DNA of 64,000 bases. It comes from Micromonospora pisi (GTDB lineage Bacteria > Actinomycetota > Actinomycetes > Mycobacteriales > Micromonosporaceae). Below, one piece after another: positions 40,750-49,001 of this stretch. Location of the stretch: positions 6,386,001 to 6,450,000 of the forward strand of contig NZ_RBKT01000001.1 in NCBI RefSeq assembly GCF_003633685.1. Reading direction: 5' to 3'. Position 1 is the first letter of the stretch. Every line of letters begins with the position of its first letter. A program made the position numbers and the translations under genes. The notes beneath the pieces are model-generated. The model was not told where the DNA came from, ran no database searches, and was given only the letters and a program-made list of their open reading frames with translations.

Positions 40750-41271
40750 ATGGGTATCCACCGCCTCAACCACGCCGTACTCTTCGTCGGCGACCTGGCC
40801 CGCAGCGTTGCCTTCTACCGCGACGTACTCGGCTTCCGGCCCGTCCCGATGACGCCGGACAACTTCGCCGGAGCCGTGTTCCTCCAGGCTCCGGGCTCCA
40901 CCAACGACCACGACCTGGGTCTGTTCGAGGTCGGTGGCAACGCCGGACCGTCCGGTGCCGGGCGCGGCACGGTCGGCCTCTACCACCTCGCCTGGGAGGT
41001 CGACACCCTGGACGAGCTGTCGGCGACCGCCGCCCGGCTCGCCGAGGCGGGTGCGCTCTCGGGCAGTTCCGACCACGGCACCACCAAGAGCCTCTACGCC
41101 CATGACCCGGACGGGCTGGAGTTCGAGGTGGTCTGGCTGGTCCCGGCCGACCAGCTCGACGACGCGGCGCTCGCCGCGCGCAAGCGGATCGGCCGGCTCG
41201 ACCTCGACCGGGAGAAGCAGCGGTACGGCGGGCAGACGCGCGGCGGAGTGGGCATCTCCGTACCGGCCTGA
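40750..41271 (+). CDS. VOC-family (glyoxalase/extradiol dioxygenase-like) metalloenzyme
   Basis: This 173-residue protein has two vicinal-oxygen-chelate modules. Metal-ligand candidates are His in RLNHAVLFV, His in GLYHLAWEV and Glu in LEFEVVWLV near the end. It has the SVAFYRDVLGFRPV signature and YAHDPDGLEFEVVW typical of CatE-like dioxygenases and glyoxalases. TACCGT stands 6 bases before the ATG (leaderless). It is controlled by the divergent MarR gene, so it may detoxify a compound the regulator senses, such as a catechol, quinone or antibiotic. Confidence 0.88.
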   Translation: MGIHRLNHAVLFVGDLARSVAFYRDVLGFRPVPMTPDNFAGAVFLQAPGSTNDHDLGLFEVGGNAGPSGAGRGTVGLYHLAWEVDTLDELSATAARLAEAGALSGSSDHGTTKSLYAHDPDGLEFEVVWLVPADQLDDAALAARKRIGRLDLDREKQRYGGQTRGGVGISVPA

Positions 41272-41361
41272 CGGGCGGGCGTACGAAACCGATCGGTGAG
41301 CCCGGCCGGCGCGGGGCGGGGCGGATGTGACTTCGTCCGACCGGCACGGTACAACGACAGC

Positions 41362-42315
41362 ATGGATCCCGACCCGATCACCGATGTCCTGCGTGACCTG
41401 CTCGTTTCCGGGGTCGCCGGGTGGGCTCCCGGTGCGCTGTCCGCGCCCGGGCGCCGCGCCACCCTGGTCTACGCGTACCCGGGGGGAGACAGCGCGACGG
41501 TCGAGGCGGCGCTGCGGGTCTTCTCCGGTCCCGCGCAGCCGAGGCGGGGACAGCGGGTGACCGTCGTGGTGCTCGCCGCGCAACCAGGTGACCTGGGGGA
41601 CAGGCTTGGCGCCGGCCAGGCCGAGCTGCCGGCGGAGCTGAACGTGCACGTCGTACCCGGTGGATTCGACCGGTTGCCGGTGGCCCTCAAGGCGGCCGGT
41701 GCCGCCGGTGCACCGCTGTTGGCGGTGCTGGACGCGAGCCAGGGACCGGCACCGGACCCGGCGGCGGTCGCGGCGGTCACCGCAGGGCGGCCGGCCGAAC
41801 TGCTGCTGGTGCTCGGCGGCCCGGCGCGGGCCGAACTGGACCACCGCCGGGTGCTGTCCGACGCCGGGTTTTCCCTGGTCGGGGACGTGGAGTTGATCGG
41901 TACGCCGGATCTCCCACCTCGGCTGCTGGTCTTCGGTACGTCCTCCGGCAAGCGGCTGGAGGCATTCAAGGACGGGCTCTGGGCCGTCGGCGGCGACTCG
42001 CGGGTCCGGTACCGGGATCCCCTTGTGCCCGGAGAGCCGCTGCCGATGACACCGAGTCCGGACCCGCAGCCGCTGGGACGACGCCTGCTGGCCCGGCTCG
42101 GGACCGTGGGTCGTTGCTCGGTGAGCGAGTTGCGCCAGTTCACCGCCGGGCAGACGGTCTACCGGGCAGGGGACGCGAACCGGGCCCTGGTCGACCTGCT
42201 CGCCTCGGGGCTGGTCCGCCGTGACCCGGTCGACGGGCGGCTCGGCGGCGACGTGGTGATCGAACTGGTGCCTCCGGCGGTCATGCCTCCCGGGTCGGCC
42301 GCCCCGGTCGGCTGA
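41362..42315 (+). CDS. conserved-looking protein with C-terminal winged helix, function unknown
   Basis: This 317-residue protein is rich in Ala, Gly, Leu and Val. Residues 1-200 look like an alpha/beta fold (repeated strand-forming segments such as ATLVYAYPGGD, RVTVVVLAAQPGDLG, PLLAVLDASQGP, ELLLVLGGPARAELD). The C-terminal 80 residues read like a winged helix (RLLARLGTVGRCSVSELRQFTAGQTVYRAGDANRALVDLLASGLVRRD). TACAAC lies 6 bases before the ATG, so it is probably leaderless. I do not recognise the family. It is convergent with a DUF4236 gene beyond a strong terminator. Confidence 0.7.
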   Translation: MDPDPITDVLRDLLVSGVAGWAPGALSAPGRRATLVYAYPGGDSATVEAALRVFSGPAQPRRGQRVTVVVLAAQPGDLGDRLGAGQAELPAELNVHVVPGGFDRLPVALKAAGAAGAPLLAVLDASQGPAPDPAAVAAVTAGRPAELLLVLGGPARAELDHRRVLSDAGFSLVGDVELIGTPDLPPRLLVFGTSSGKRLEAFKDGLWAVGGDSRVRYRDPLVPGEPLPMTPSPDPQPLGRRLLARLGTVGRCSVSELRQFTAGQTVYRAGDANRALVDLLASGLVRRDPVDGRLGGDVVIELVPPAVMPPGSAAPVG

Positions 42316-42376
42316 CCGGCGGGCGACCCGGGCCGGTCGGGGACGCGGGCTGGTCCCGGGACGCGGAGCGGACATG

Positions 42377-42416
42377 CCGAGCGGGGTGCCGACCCGCTGG
42401 CCGGCACCCCGCTCGG
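42377..42416. terminator. bidirectional hairpin between convergent genes
   Basis: A perfect 15-bp stem (42377-42391 with 42402-42416, arm CCGAGCGGGGTGCCG) with a 10-base loop, followed on the plus strand by CTTTGTT. Confidence 0.8.
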
Positions 42417-42426
42417 ATCGCTTTGT

Positions 42427-42606
42427 TCAGTGTCGCGCCTTGTCCTGCTTCCAGGACAGTGGGCCGGGCAGGTCGACGCGGTGCGCGCGGGCCCGGGAGT
42501 TCCACGACCAGCGACCGATCTTGATGCTCCAAGAGGAGAAGCCGTTTTCGGTGAAGTTGAGGATCAGCGGACCGAACTTCTTGCGCTTCCGGAACATCAG
42601 GCCCAT
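42427..42606 (-). CDS. DUF4236-type small basic protein
   Basis: This 59-residue protein was found by direct reading. It begins MGLMFRKRKKFGPLILNFTE and ends DLPGPLSWKQDKARH. The N-terminal F-R-K-R-K-K-x-G-P...N-F/S pattern is that of DUF4236. AAGGGAG stands 8 bases before the ATG. Family proteins are small, basic and of unknown role, sometimes seen near mobile elements, but here nothing else suggests mobility. Confidence 0.82.
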   Translation of the reverse strand: MGLMFRKRKKFGPLILNFTENGFSSWSIKIGRWSWNSRARAHRVDLPGPLSWKQDKARH

Positions 42607-42937
42607 GGCCGTGCTCCCTTCGTAGGTTCTGTCGATGTCGGGGGATGGATCCAGGATTCCCTGCCCGTTGTCGGGCCAAACCTGGCCGGTCCTCTTGCGA
42701 CGGTCCTACCCAGAACCCGTCCCGTCATGATATGCATCGATATCTCGGATGGTGGTTGGTGATTGACCGGGTAGGTCGGCACCGGCACCATGGGGGCAGG
42801 TATCGACGGGCCCAGCCCGTCCCCCTTCCTCCCTGATCGCCGGCCACCGTAGTCCGCGCGGTCCCGCCCGATCCACTTTGCTACCGGCCCGGACCGGTGT
42901 CGGGTCGGTCGGCCCAGCCGCGTCGAGGAGGGACACG
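42607..42937. other. 331-base divergent intergenic region
   Basis: No gene is supported. The region holds promoters for the leftward DUF4236 gene and the rightward FMN reductase. GATAT-N6-ATATC (42729-42744) is an inverted repeat in a short AT-rich island and a candidate regulatory site. Confidence 0.4.
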
Positions 42938-43459
42938 ATGATCGTTACGGTGTCCGGTGATCCGAGCCCGAACTCGCCCACTCTCCACCTGGCCGAGCAG
43001 GTGAGCGCCGCGATCGCCGCCCATCTCGGTCGGTCGACCCCGGCCACGGTCGACCTGGCCCGGTTGGCCCCGCAGCTGCTGGGTACCGGCAGCACCGACG
43101 TGTCCCGGGCGGTGGAACTGGTCCGCCGGGCCAGCCTGCTGGTGGTCGCGACCCCGACCCGGCAGCGCGGCTACGCGGCCGTACTCAAGCTCTTCGGCGA
43201 AGTCCTGCCGGCCGACGGCCTGCTCGGGATCGGCGCGGTGCCGGTGGTGACCGCACCCGAGCCACGTGGCAGCCACGAGACGCACCGGCAGTTGGCCGAC
43301 TGGCTCGCCGGCCTCGGTGCCACGGTGGTGGATCCGCCGCTGCTGATGCCGGAGACACTCGTCGCCCGACCTCGCGCGGTCGCGCTGGCCTACGCGGTCC
43401 GCCTGCTCGGCACCCTGCCCCCGGTCCCGGTTCGCCCGGCGGTATGGCTACCGGCCTGA
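42938..43459 (+). CDS. NADPH-dependent FMN reductase-like flavoprotein
   Basis: This 173-residue flavodoxin-like protein of the NADPH-dependent FMN reductase family starts IVTVSGDPSPNSPTLHLAEQV, the usual FMN-phosphate loop region. It continues RRASLLVVATPTRQRGYAAVLKLFGE, corresponding to the SPEY/NGS-type loop of the family, though the canonical G-S-P is altered. GAGGAGGGACACG precedes the ATG. It may supply reduced flavin or reduce quinones or chromate-like substrates. It is tail-to-tail with the Rrf2 gene. Confidence 0.83.
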   Translation: MIVTVSGDPSPNSPTLHLAEQVSAAIAAHLGRSTPATVDLARLAPQLLGTGSTDVSRAVELVRRASLLVVATPTRQRGYAAVLKLFGEVLPADGLLGIGAVPVVTAPEPRGSHETHRQLADWLAGLGATVVDPPLLMPETLVARPRAVALAYAVRLLGTLPPVPVRPAVWLPA

Positions 43460-43478
43460 GCGCTCCGCGACCCTTGGT

Positions 43479-43937
43479 TCAGCGTGGTTGCCACGCGTCG
43501 GGCCGGGTGGTCAGCTTCCGTACGTGGGCCGGCATCCGACCGCTGACCAGTTCGGCCAGACTCACCTCGTCGACCACGTCACGAACCGCCGCCCGGACCG
43601 CGATCCAGAGCCGGGGCAGGTTCTCGGCGGCTCCTTCGTACCGGGTCTCCTCGGGGCGCAGTCCGCGTACGCCGGCGAGTGGCCCGTCGACGGCTCGCAG
43701 GATCGCGCCGACGCTGACCTCCCGGGGCGGGCTGGCCAGGGTGTAGCCGCCCTCCGCGCCGCGCTGCGCCCGTACGATGCCGGCCCGGCGCAGGTCCGCC
43801 AGGACAGCTTCGAGGAATTTGCGTGGCATGTCCTGCTGCTGGGCGATGGCCTGGGCCGACATCAGCGACGGGTACGCCGAGGCGAGGCTCAGCGCCGCCC
43901 GGACCGCGTAGTCGCCGCGCGCGGATATTTGCACCAC
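43479..43937 (-). CDS. Rrf2-family regulator lacking cysteines
   Basis: This 152-residue winged-helix protein of the Rrf2 family has an N-terminal ISARGDYAVRAALSLA, a recognition region QDMPRKFLEAVLADLRRAGIVRAQRGAEGGYTLASPP and a C-terminal helix. IscR and NsrR hold an Fe-S cluster through three cysteines; this protein has none, so it is probably a CymR/RsrR-like or redox-independent member. It could control the adjacent FMN reductase, but no operator is recognised. Confidence 0.88.
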   Translation of the reverse strand: MVQISARGDYAVRAALSLASAYPSLMSAQAIAQQQDMPRKFLEAVLADLRRAGIVRAQRGAEGGYTLASPPREVSVGAILRAVDGPLAGVRGLRPEETRYEGAAENLPRLWIAVRAAVRDVVDEVSLAELVSGRMPAHVRKLTTRPDAWQPR

Positions 43938-44012
43938 CCCATCATGCCCGTTCGCCGACCCTCCTCCCGGGACAGGCCCACGGCCAGCGACCGGAGGTGG
44001 GGGACGGGCGCG

Positions 44013-45053
44013 TCATCCGGGGACCGAGGCGTGCGGCGGCGCACCGAGCAGGAGCTGCGGTCCGACCGGGCGCTGTCCCGGCACCCGGGGGGTGACCGTG
44101 GGTCGGTCGGAACCGCCGATCCCGTTGCCGGTCGTCTCGGCGGGTTCGGCTCCGTCACCGGTGGGGACGACGGGCCGCCCCAGCCCGGTCCGGAAGGCAC
44201 CCGGGCTCTGACCCACCTCACGCTGGAAGAAGCGGCCGAAGTTGGTCGGTTCGGGAAAGCCGAGCCGCCGCCCGATCTCGGCGATCGGTTCGTCGGTCGC
44301 CGCGAGCAGTCGCCGGGCCTGCAATGCCACCCGGTCGTCGACCAGCTGTTTCGCGCTGCGGCCGGTCTCGGCGAGGCAGGCGCGGGTCAGCGTACGCACC
44401 GAGCAGCCCAACCGGGCGGCGTAGTCCTCCACCCGCCGGGTGTGCTGGAAATGCGCCTCGATCTCCCGACACAGCCGCTGGTACGTGCCGTCCTCCGCGG
44501 CCGTCGCCGGGTCCGGGGCCTCCGCCGCTGGTGCGACCGGTGACGCGGGTGTCCCGCTGGGAAGGAGGGCGAGTCGGAGCAACAGCACAGCGAGTTGGTG
44601 GCGCAGCAGGTCGGTGGCGAGTTGCCGGCCCCGGTGGCGTTGGCAGTCCACCACCAGTTGGCTCACCTCGTTGATCACCGCATCCTGGTCCTCGCCAGCC
44701 AGTTGCCAGTGGGTGGGCCCGAGCGGATAGCTGCCGGGGGTGAGCCGGTCGAGGGTGTCGTCGGACCAGCAGACGACCGCGGCGTCCCACCCGCCCGGTG
44801 CGTCGGTACGGACCAGTTGGCCCGGTCGGGCCAGGATCAGTGTCCCCGGTCGACACTGGTACGTCTGGAAGTCGACCTCGTAACTGCCGTGCCCGACGGT
44901 CACCAGAAGCAGAAGATGGTGGTCGAGCAGCGCGGGCCGTCTCGGCCCGGAATCGGTCGACAACTCGCGCAGGGTCGAGGTGCCGATGCGCGCCAATCGT
45001 GATGCGGAGGCGGAACCGGCCGTGTGCTGGGAAGTCTGACCGAAACGGACCAT
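44013..45053 (-). CDS. AraC-family transcriptional regulator
   Basis: This 346-residue regulator has an N-terminal cupin-like sensing domain (about 30-170, DHHLLLLVTVGHGSYEVDFQTYQCRPGTLILARPGQ) and a C-terminal pair of helix-turn-helix motifs (about 200-300). The second is EPIAEIGRRLGFPEPTNFGRFFQREVGQSPGAFR, the AraC signature. A Pro/Gly-rich tail of 45 residues follows. No obvious target lies beside it: the next gene leftward is Rrf2 on the same strand, 75 bases away, and the upstream gene is a hemerythrin protein. Confidence 0.92.
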   Translation of the reverse strand: MVRFGQTSQHTAGSASASRLARIGTSTLRELSTDSGPRRPALLDHHLLLLVTVGHGSYEVDFQTYQCRPGTLILARPGQLVRTDAPGGWDAAVVCWSDDTLDRLTPGSYPLGPTHWQLAGEDQDAVINEVSQLVVDCQRHRGRQLATDLLRHQLAVLLLRLALLPSGTPASPVAPAAEAPDPATAAEDGTYQRLCREIEAHFQHTRRVEDYAARLGCSVRTLTRACLAETGRSAKQLVDDRVALQARRLLAATDEPIAEIGRRLGFPEPTNFGRFFQREVGQSPGAFRTGLGRPVVPTGDGAEPAETTGNGIGGSDRPTVTPRVPGQRPVGPQLLLGAPPHASVPG

Positions 45054-45201
45054 CCGCCTGACGGTAGCCGCAGCTCAGGCCCCGCGCATCCGAGCGCGCC
45101 GACGCGTGGCCGATTGATTTCAGACAGTGACCGGATGGGACCAGCGGTCGGACGGCCGGCCACCGAGGTCGTACCGGAGTGGTTCTGTCGCTGCCCTGTG
45201 G

Positions 45202-45651
45202 TCAGCGACCCGGCGCGCGGTCGTCGATGCCGTACACCCGTAGTTCGTCGACCCGGTGGTCGTCGAAGGCCGCGCCGGCCCGCTCCAGCATCTTCGGGTC
45301 GTCGTCGATCGCGAACTCCGGCAGCACCTCGGTCTCCTCCGTCTGGATGTGCTGCGCGACGGCTTCGCTGAACTCGCGCAGTGCCCCCTCGAACCGGTCG
45401 CTGGTCGGGTCGCTCGCGCGCAGCGCCTCGAGCCGCTCCTCGGCGGTAGCCAGATCCGGCATCCGGTCGGCGGCCCGGTCGTTCCCGGCCAGCAGCGGAT
45501 AGACCTGTTCGGCGGCGCGCCGGTGGGCGGCCAGCCGGGCACGGACCTCCTCCACCACGGCTACCCGGTCGACAGCGGGATCCCGCAGTTGATGGAGGAG
45601 TTTTTCCAGGACCCGGTGGTCCTGCTGGATCAGGCTAACCGCGTCGTTCAT
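45202..45651 (-). CDS. hemerythrin HHE-domain protein
   Basis: This 149-residue protein has an HHE cation-binding four-helix domain with QQDHRVLEKLLHQLRD at the N-terminus, RLAAHRRAAEQVYPLL and AQHIQTEETEVLPEF, which carry the iron-ligand His and Glu positions. Such proteins bind non-haem di-iron and sense or carry oxygen or nitric oxide. AGGAGG stands 8 bases before the ATG at 45651. A longer frame upstream encodes only low-complexity Arg/Pro sequence. Confidence 0.88.
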   Translation of the reverse strand: MNDAVSLIQQDHRVLEKLLHQLRDPAVDRVAVVEEVRARLAAHRRAAEQVYPLLAGNDRAADRMPDLATAEERLEALRASDPTSDRFEGALREFSEAVAQHIQTEETEVLPEFAIDDDPKMLERAGAAFDDHRVDELRVYGIDDRAPGR

Positions 45652-45935
45652 CGCGTCATCCTCCTGGAGCGCCGAGCATCCGTTGGGTACCCGAGGCGCA
45701 GGAGCGTCAAACGGCGCCCCGCCTGCCCCGCCGGTCGGCGTCGGGGTCGTCGGAGGCGTCGTGACCGAGGCTCCGGTGGTCCGGTCCGGGTCCGTCCCGG
45801 CTGGACCGGAGGTGGATCGACGAACGGAACCGGCGCGGGTCGACGGCCGGGGAACGGACACCACCGGGGCCCAGCCGGACCCGAGGGACGGGCGGGTCCG
45901 AAGGGGTTGCCCCGATGGTGGCACCGCGACTAAGT

Positions 45936-45947
45936 TACCGAACGGTA
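45936..45947. promoter_or_regulatory. TetR-like operator TACCG-AA-CGGTA
   Basis: A 12-bp inverted repeat with 5-base arms, 59 bases before the SDR start. This layout is common in sites of TetR regulators controlling fatty-acid or acyl-CoA genes. No tetR gene is in the window. Confidence 0.45.
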
Positions 45948-45963
45948 TCGGATGAGTTAGTGA

Positions 45964-45979
45964 TGTCACAAGAGTGACA
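45964..45979. promoter_or_regulatory. inverted repeat TGTCAC-AAGA-GTGACA
   Basis: Two perfect 6-base arms with a 4-base spacer, 27 bases before the SDR start codon and just inside the probable transcript. It could be an operator or a small leader hairpin; I cannot tell which. Confidence 0.45.
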
Positions 45980-46005
45980 AACGACGATTCCTGGGAGAGG
46001 TGCGC

Positions 46006-46782
46006 ATGCCGGGGCTCTTCTCGGTCGAGGGCAAGACGGTGCTGGTCACCGGTGGTTCGCGGGGGATCGGGTTGATGATCGCCCGCGGCTTCGTCGAGGC
46101 GGGCGCACGGGTGATCATCTCTTCTCGTCGTGCCGACGTCTGTGACGAGGTGGCGCAGCGGCTCTCCGAGTTCGGAACCTGTGAGTCGATCCCCGCCGAC
46201 CTCTCCAGCGCCGAGGGCGCCGACCGGCTCGCCGAGCTGGTGTCGGCTCGGGTGCCAGGGCTGGACGTGCTGGTCAACAATGCCGGCGCGACCTGGGGGG
46301 CGCCACTGGAGGCGTACCCGGAGAGTGCGTTCGACAAGCTCTGGGCGGTGAACGTCAAGGCGGTGTTCCGGCTCACCACGGCACTGCTGCCCGTGCTGCG
46401 CGGTTCGGCGAGTGTCGAGGACCCGGCCCGAGTGATCAACATCGGGTCGATCGACGGCATCAGGGTGCCCTCGATGGAGGTCTACGCCTACTCGGCGACC
46501 AAGGCGGCGGTGCACATGCTGACCCGCAGCCTGGCCCACCAACTGGCCCCGGAACACATCACCGTCAACGCGATCGCGCCCGGTCCGTTCGAGAGCAAGA
46601 TGATGGCTTTCGCGTTGAACGACCCGAACACCCGGGCGGCCATCGAGCATCAGGTGCCGCTCGGCCGGATCGGTCGACCGGAGGACATGGCCGGGGCGGC
46701 GATCTACCTGGCCTCCCGTGCCGGCGCATACCTGACCGGTGCGGTCATTCCGGTCGACGGGGGCATGACCACCCACGGCTGA
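46006..46782 (+). CDS. short-chain dehydrogenase/reductase (FabG-like)
   Basis: This 258-residue classical SDR has cofactor motif TGGSRGIG (near residues 16-23), NNAG at the end of beta-4, the catalytic Ser region NIGSIDG, and the YSATKAAV catalytic Tyr/Lys motif. The C-terminus VIPVDGGMTTHG is typical of FabG-like and 3-oxoacyl reductases. ATG 46006 has GGGAGAG upstream; a GTG at 46000 is less well spaced. The SRR after beta-2 favours NADPH. It probably reduces an acyl or polyol carbonyl; a TetR-like operator upstream suggests regulation by acyl-CoA. Confidence 0.93.
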   Translation: MPGLFSVEGKTVLVTGGSRGIGLMIARGFVEAGARVIISSRRADVCDEVAQRLSEFGTCESIPADLSSAEGADRLAELVSARVPGLDVLVNNAGATWGAPLEAYPESAFDKLWAVNVKAVFRLTTALLPVLRGSASVEDPARVINIGSIDGIRVPSMEVYAYSATKAAVHMLTRSLAHQLAPEHITVNAIAPGPFESKMMAFALNDPNTRAAIEHQVPLGRIGRPEDMAGAAIYLASRAGAYLTGAVIPVDGGMTTHG

Positions 46783-46862
46783 ACGGATCGGCACCGATCG
46801 GGCGAGAATGCTACATACGTGGTACCTCACCTGGGCGTACGTACCGGGTCAGGGTAGGCCGA

Positions 46863-46893
46863 CGCCGCGCGGACTCGGCAGGTCCGCGCGGCG
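46863..46893. terminator. hairpin between SDR and ssgB
   Basis: A 12-bp stem (46863-46874 with 46882-46893, arm CGCCGCGCGGAC) and a 7-base loop between convergent genes. Confidence 0.65.
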
Positions 46894-46912
46894 CCGCTGT
46901 TGTCCCTGCCGT

Positions 46913-47344
46913 TCACCGACCGGCGAGCAGCCGGTTGACCGCGGCATCGACGTCCAGGTGTTCGCTCTCCCGGCCCCGGGGCACGACCACGTAGGTCCGC
47001 CGCAGGAACCTGACCAGGACGCTTCGGGGCACCTCGAACAGCGCGTTCCCGTCTGGTGAGGAAAGGGCGAGCGCGACGAAGTCTCCGCGCGGTGTGGCCC
47101 AGGGCCACACCCGGACATCGCCGATTCCGGCGGGCTCGTCGAGCCCGGTGACGAGTAGCTCTCGGGCGAAGGACCAACTGACCGCTTCGCCGCCGGCAGA
47201 TTCGGCATGAAACAGGACATGGACCGCGTACGGGTCGGCTGGGTCGTAGCGCAGACTGGCGCGCACCGGCAGCGCGGTGGCATCAGGTGCGACGAGCCTT
47301 AACGACGTCTCGACCTCGACTGTCGTCGGTCGGATGACACTCAT
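46913..47344 (-). CDS. ssgB: SsgB-type sporulation/cell-division protein
   Basis: This 143-residue protein of the SsgA-like (SALP) family is found only in morphologically complex actinobacteria. The pattern RASLRYDPADPYAVHVLFHAESAG, WSFARELLVTGLDEPAGIGDVRVWPW and ALSSPDGNALFEVPRSVLVRFLRRT matches SsgB, the most conserved member. In Streptomyces SsgB positions FtsZ rings during sporulation septation. GGGGGAGAACGTCC precedes the ATG. Its presence is strong evidence for a sporulating filamentous host. The symbol is by best resemblance; it could be another SALP. Confidence 0.9.
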   Translation of the reverse strand: MSVIRPTTVEVETSLRLVAPDATALPVRASLRYDPADPYAVHVLFHAESAGGEAVSWSFARELLVTGLDEPAGIGDVRVWPWATPRGDFVALALSSPDGNALFEVPRSVLVRFLRRTYVVVPRGRESEHLDVDAAVNRLLAGR

Positions 47345-47726
47345 GGACGTTCTCCCCCCGGCACCGCTGCGAGGCGTACGTGCCCCGCTTTTCCCATCCT
47401 CAGGTGATGAACCTGGTTACGCTCCGCCATACGCTGATCTCACCCAGTAGTGGGAAGAGGGTCCCCAAACGCCGCTCAAAATCGAAAATTTAGGTAGGAT
47501 GTCCAGTTCTACCCAGGTCCCTGATTCCACCCGGCGCCGGATGGTTCACACGTCGACTCACTCCGGTAACGTCCAGTCGTCCTGTTGAGTGACGGGCCGG
47601 GGCGACACTGAGGGGCGAAATGGTCATCAAATGCTCCTCAATGGAGCAATGACCGACGGTGACGGTGACGCGGTGCGCCCCCTGCTGGGTGGGTCGACAC
47701 CCGTGATCAAGGAGCGGAGGTACCAG
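47345..47726. other. 382-base divergent intergenic region
   Basis: No gene is supported. It contains two TACGCT hexamers (near 47420 and 47431) that may be -10 elements, CCCA-GTAG-TGGG (47443-47454), and a small hairpin TGCTCC-N5-GGAGCA (47632-47648) in the likely leader of the rightward gene. Confidence 0.4.
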
Positions 47727-48209
47727 GTGTCCGACGACGAGCGCGTCACCTACGAGAGCGGGCCGAAGCCCGCCGAGGGCGACTCCCTGGTGGCGGAGCG
47801 AGAGTCGGAGCCGAAGAGTCTTCGGCAGCGGGTACAGACGGCCCTGGAGATCATCCGGGCCAACCCGACCGGCCGGATCGCTCTCAAGATCGTCGTGGCG
47901 GTGGTCGGCGCGGTGGTGGTGCTGGTCGGGCTCGCGCTCATCCCGTTGCCCGGCCCCGGCTGGCTGCTGGTGATCGCCGGTCTCGGGGTCTGGGCGATCG
48001 AATACCACTGGGCCCGGCGCCTGCTCGCCTTCACCCGGCGCAACGTGCAGGCCTGGACCCGCTGGGCGGGCCGGCAGTCCTGGCCGGTACGGCTCCTGCT
48101 CGGAGCGGTCGGCCTGGTCTTCGTCAGCGTGGTCGTCTGGCTCTCGCTGAAGTACAGCCTCGGTATCGACCTGGTCGCCGACGTACTCCACTACCTCGCG
48201 ACCCACTGA
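47727..48209 (+). CDS. TIGR02611/PGPGW-family membrane protein
   Basis: This 160-residue protein has a hydrophilic acidic N-terminus and a membrane hairpin (about 52-95) containing the PLPGPGWLLVIAGLGVWAIEY signature region, which defines the PGPGW family. A basic loop (WARRLLAFTRRNVQAWTRW) and a third helix (about 118-140) follow. Start GTG 47727 has GGAGG 6 bases upstream. Function unknown; the family is widespread in actinobacteria and may handle membrane stress. It precedes a tRNA gene on the same strand. Confidence 0.85.
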   Translation: MSDDERVTYESGPKPAEGDSLVAERESEPKSLRQRVQTALEIIRANPTGRIALKIVVAVVGAVVVLVGLALIPLPGPGWLLVIAGLGVWAIEYHWARRLLAFTRRNVQAWTRWAGRQSWPVRLLLGAVGLVFVSVVVWLSLKYSLGIDLVADVLHYLATH

Positions 48210-48295
48210 GGCCCATGCGGCGCCCCGCCCGCAGGGGATGGCCACCCCCGAAGATGCGGGGTGCCGACCGGATCAGGTACAGTCATGCGCGCTGA

Positions 48296-48370
48296 GGGCG
48301 ATTAGCTCAGCGGGAGAGCGCTTCGTTCACACCGAAGAGGTCACTGGTTCGATCCCAGTATCGCCCACCA
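48296..48370 (+). tRNA. tRNA-Val (anticodon CAC), CCA encoded
   Basis: Acceptor stem GGGCGAT (48296-48302) pairs with ATCGCCC (48360-48366); discriminator A48367 and genome-encoded CCA (48368-48370). The D-arm contains AGCTCAGCGGGAGAGC, the anticodon stem is CTTCG/CGAAG with loop TTCACAC, so the anticodon is CAC. The T-arm is CTGGTTCGATCCCAG. All stems are intact. Confidence 0.97.
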
Positions 48371-48372
48371 GT

Positions 48373-48407
48373 AAGAGGGTATGTCCTGTCGAAGGACATA
48401 CCCTCTT
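48373..48407 (+). terminator. terminator of the tRNA-Val gene
   Basis: A perfect 15-bp stem (48373-48387 with 48393-48407, arm AAGAGGGTATGTCCT) with a 5-base loop, followed by TGTTGTTGG. Confidence 0.9.
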
Positions 48408-49001
48408 GTTGTTGGCGGGTGACCGATCGAGGGATTGGCGGGTCCGCCATTCAGTCACCGCTTTTCCCGTTGAGTCCGGTGTGACCCGAATGGTCCCGAC
48501 AAGCTGACCGATGCGGACCGTCGTGACTCCGCGTAACCCCATTCATCACCGGTTCGTTGAGCGCGAAGAAGCGTGACAGCGGGGAAGAAGCGGGACAGCG
48601 TGAAGAAGCGGGGCGGGGCGGTAGTGGGCCGGACGCGGGTGCCGGTCGACCCACCCACCCGGTGAACTCCTGACCGCCGAGCGGACCCGTCCGGTGAGTT
48701 GACCGCCATCCATACTGGACCGGCGGACGAGGAACCGGGGCGTCCGGCGTACGGCTCGGTGATGACCTGAGGGTCGTCGCCGGCCTGCCCTCCTCGGCTT
48801 CTGCTTCGGACTGTTGCTGGCCACGGTCGCGGACGTACCGAGCTGGTCCGGACTCGGACACGTCTGCGCCCACCCGCCACGGTGGTCGTCATGGGTGGCG
48901 GTGACTGACGTACGCGGTCGCGACCTCGGCGCTTTGGCGAGGAGGTGGTTAGGCTCGCCAACGGCGGCACCCGCCTGCCATGAGCAGCGAGGAGACACGA
49001 C
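48408..49001. other. 594-base gene-poor stretch after the tRNA
   Basis: I see no convincing gene. It contains three near-tandem copies of a GAAGAAGCG-type unit (48565-48617) and otherwise unremarkable GC-rich sequence. The promoter of the DUF5709 gene should lie at its right end. Confidence 0.4.
48565..48617. repeat. three short direct repeats (GAAGAAGCGKGACAGCG type)
   Basis: Copies begin at 48565, 48584 and 48602 (periods 19 and 18 bases); the first two share GAAGAAGCG-T/G-GACAGCG and the third is shortened. They lie in gene-free DNA downstream of the tRNA. Confidence 0.55.

Larger units (their letters stand above)
45652..46005. other. 354-base divergent intergenic region with two palindromes
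   Basis: No gene is supported. The right end holds a TetR-like site (45936-45947) and TGTCAC-N4-GTGACA (45964-45979) just upstream of the SDR gene. The left two thirds are GC rich with no clear signal. Confidence 0.45.
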
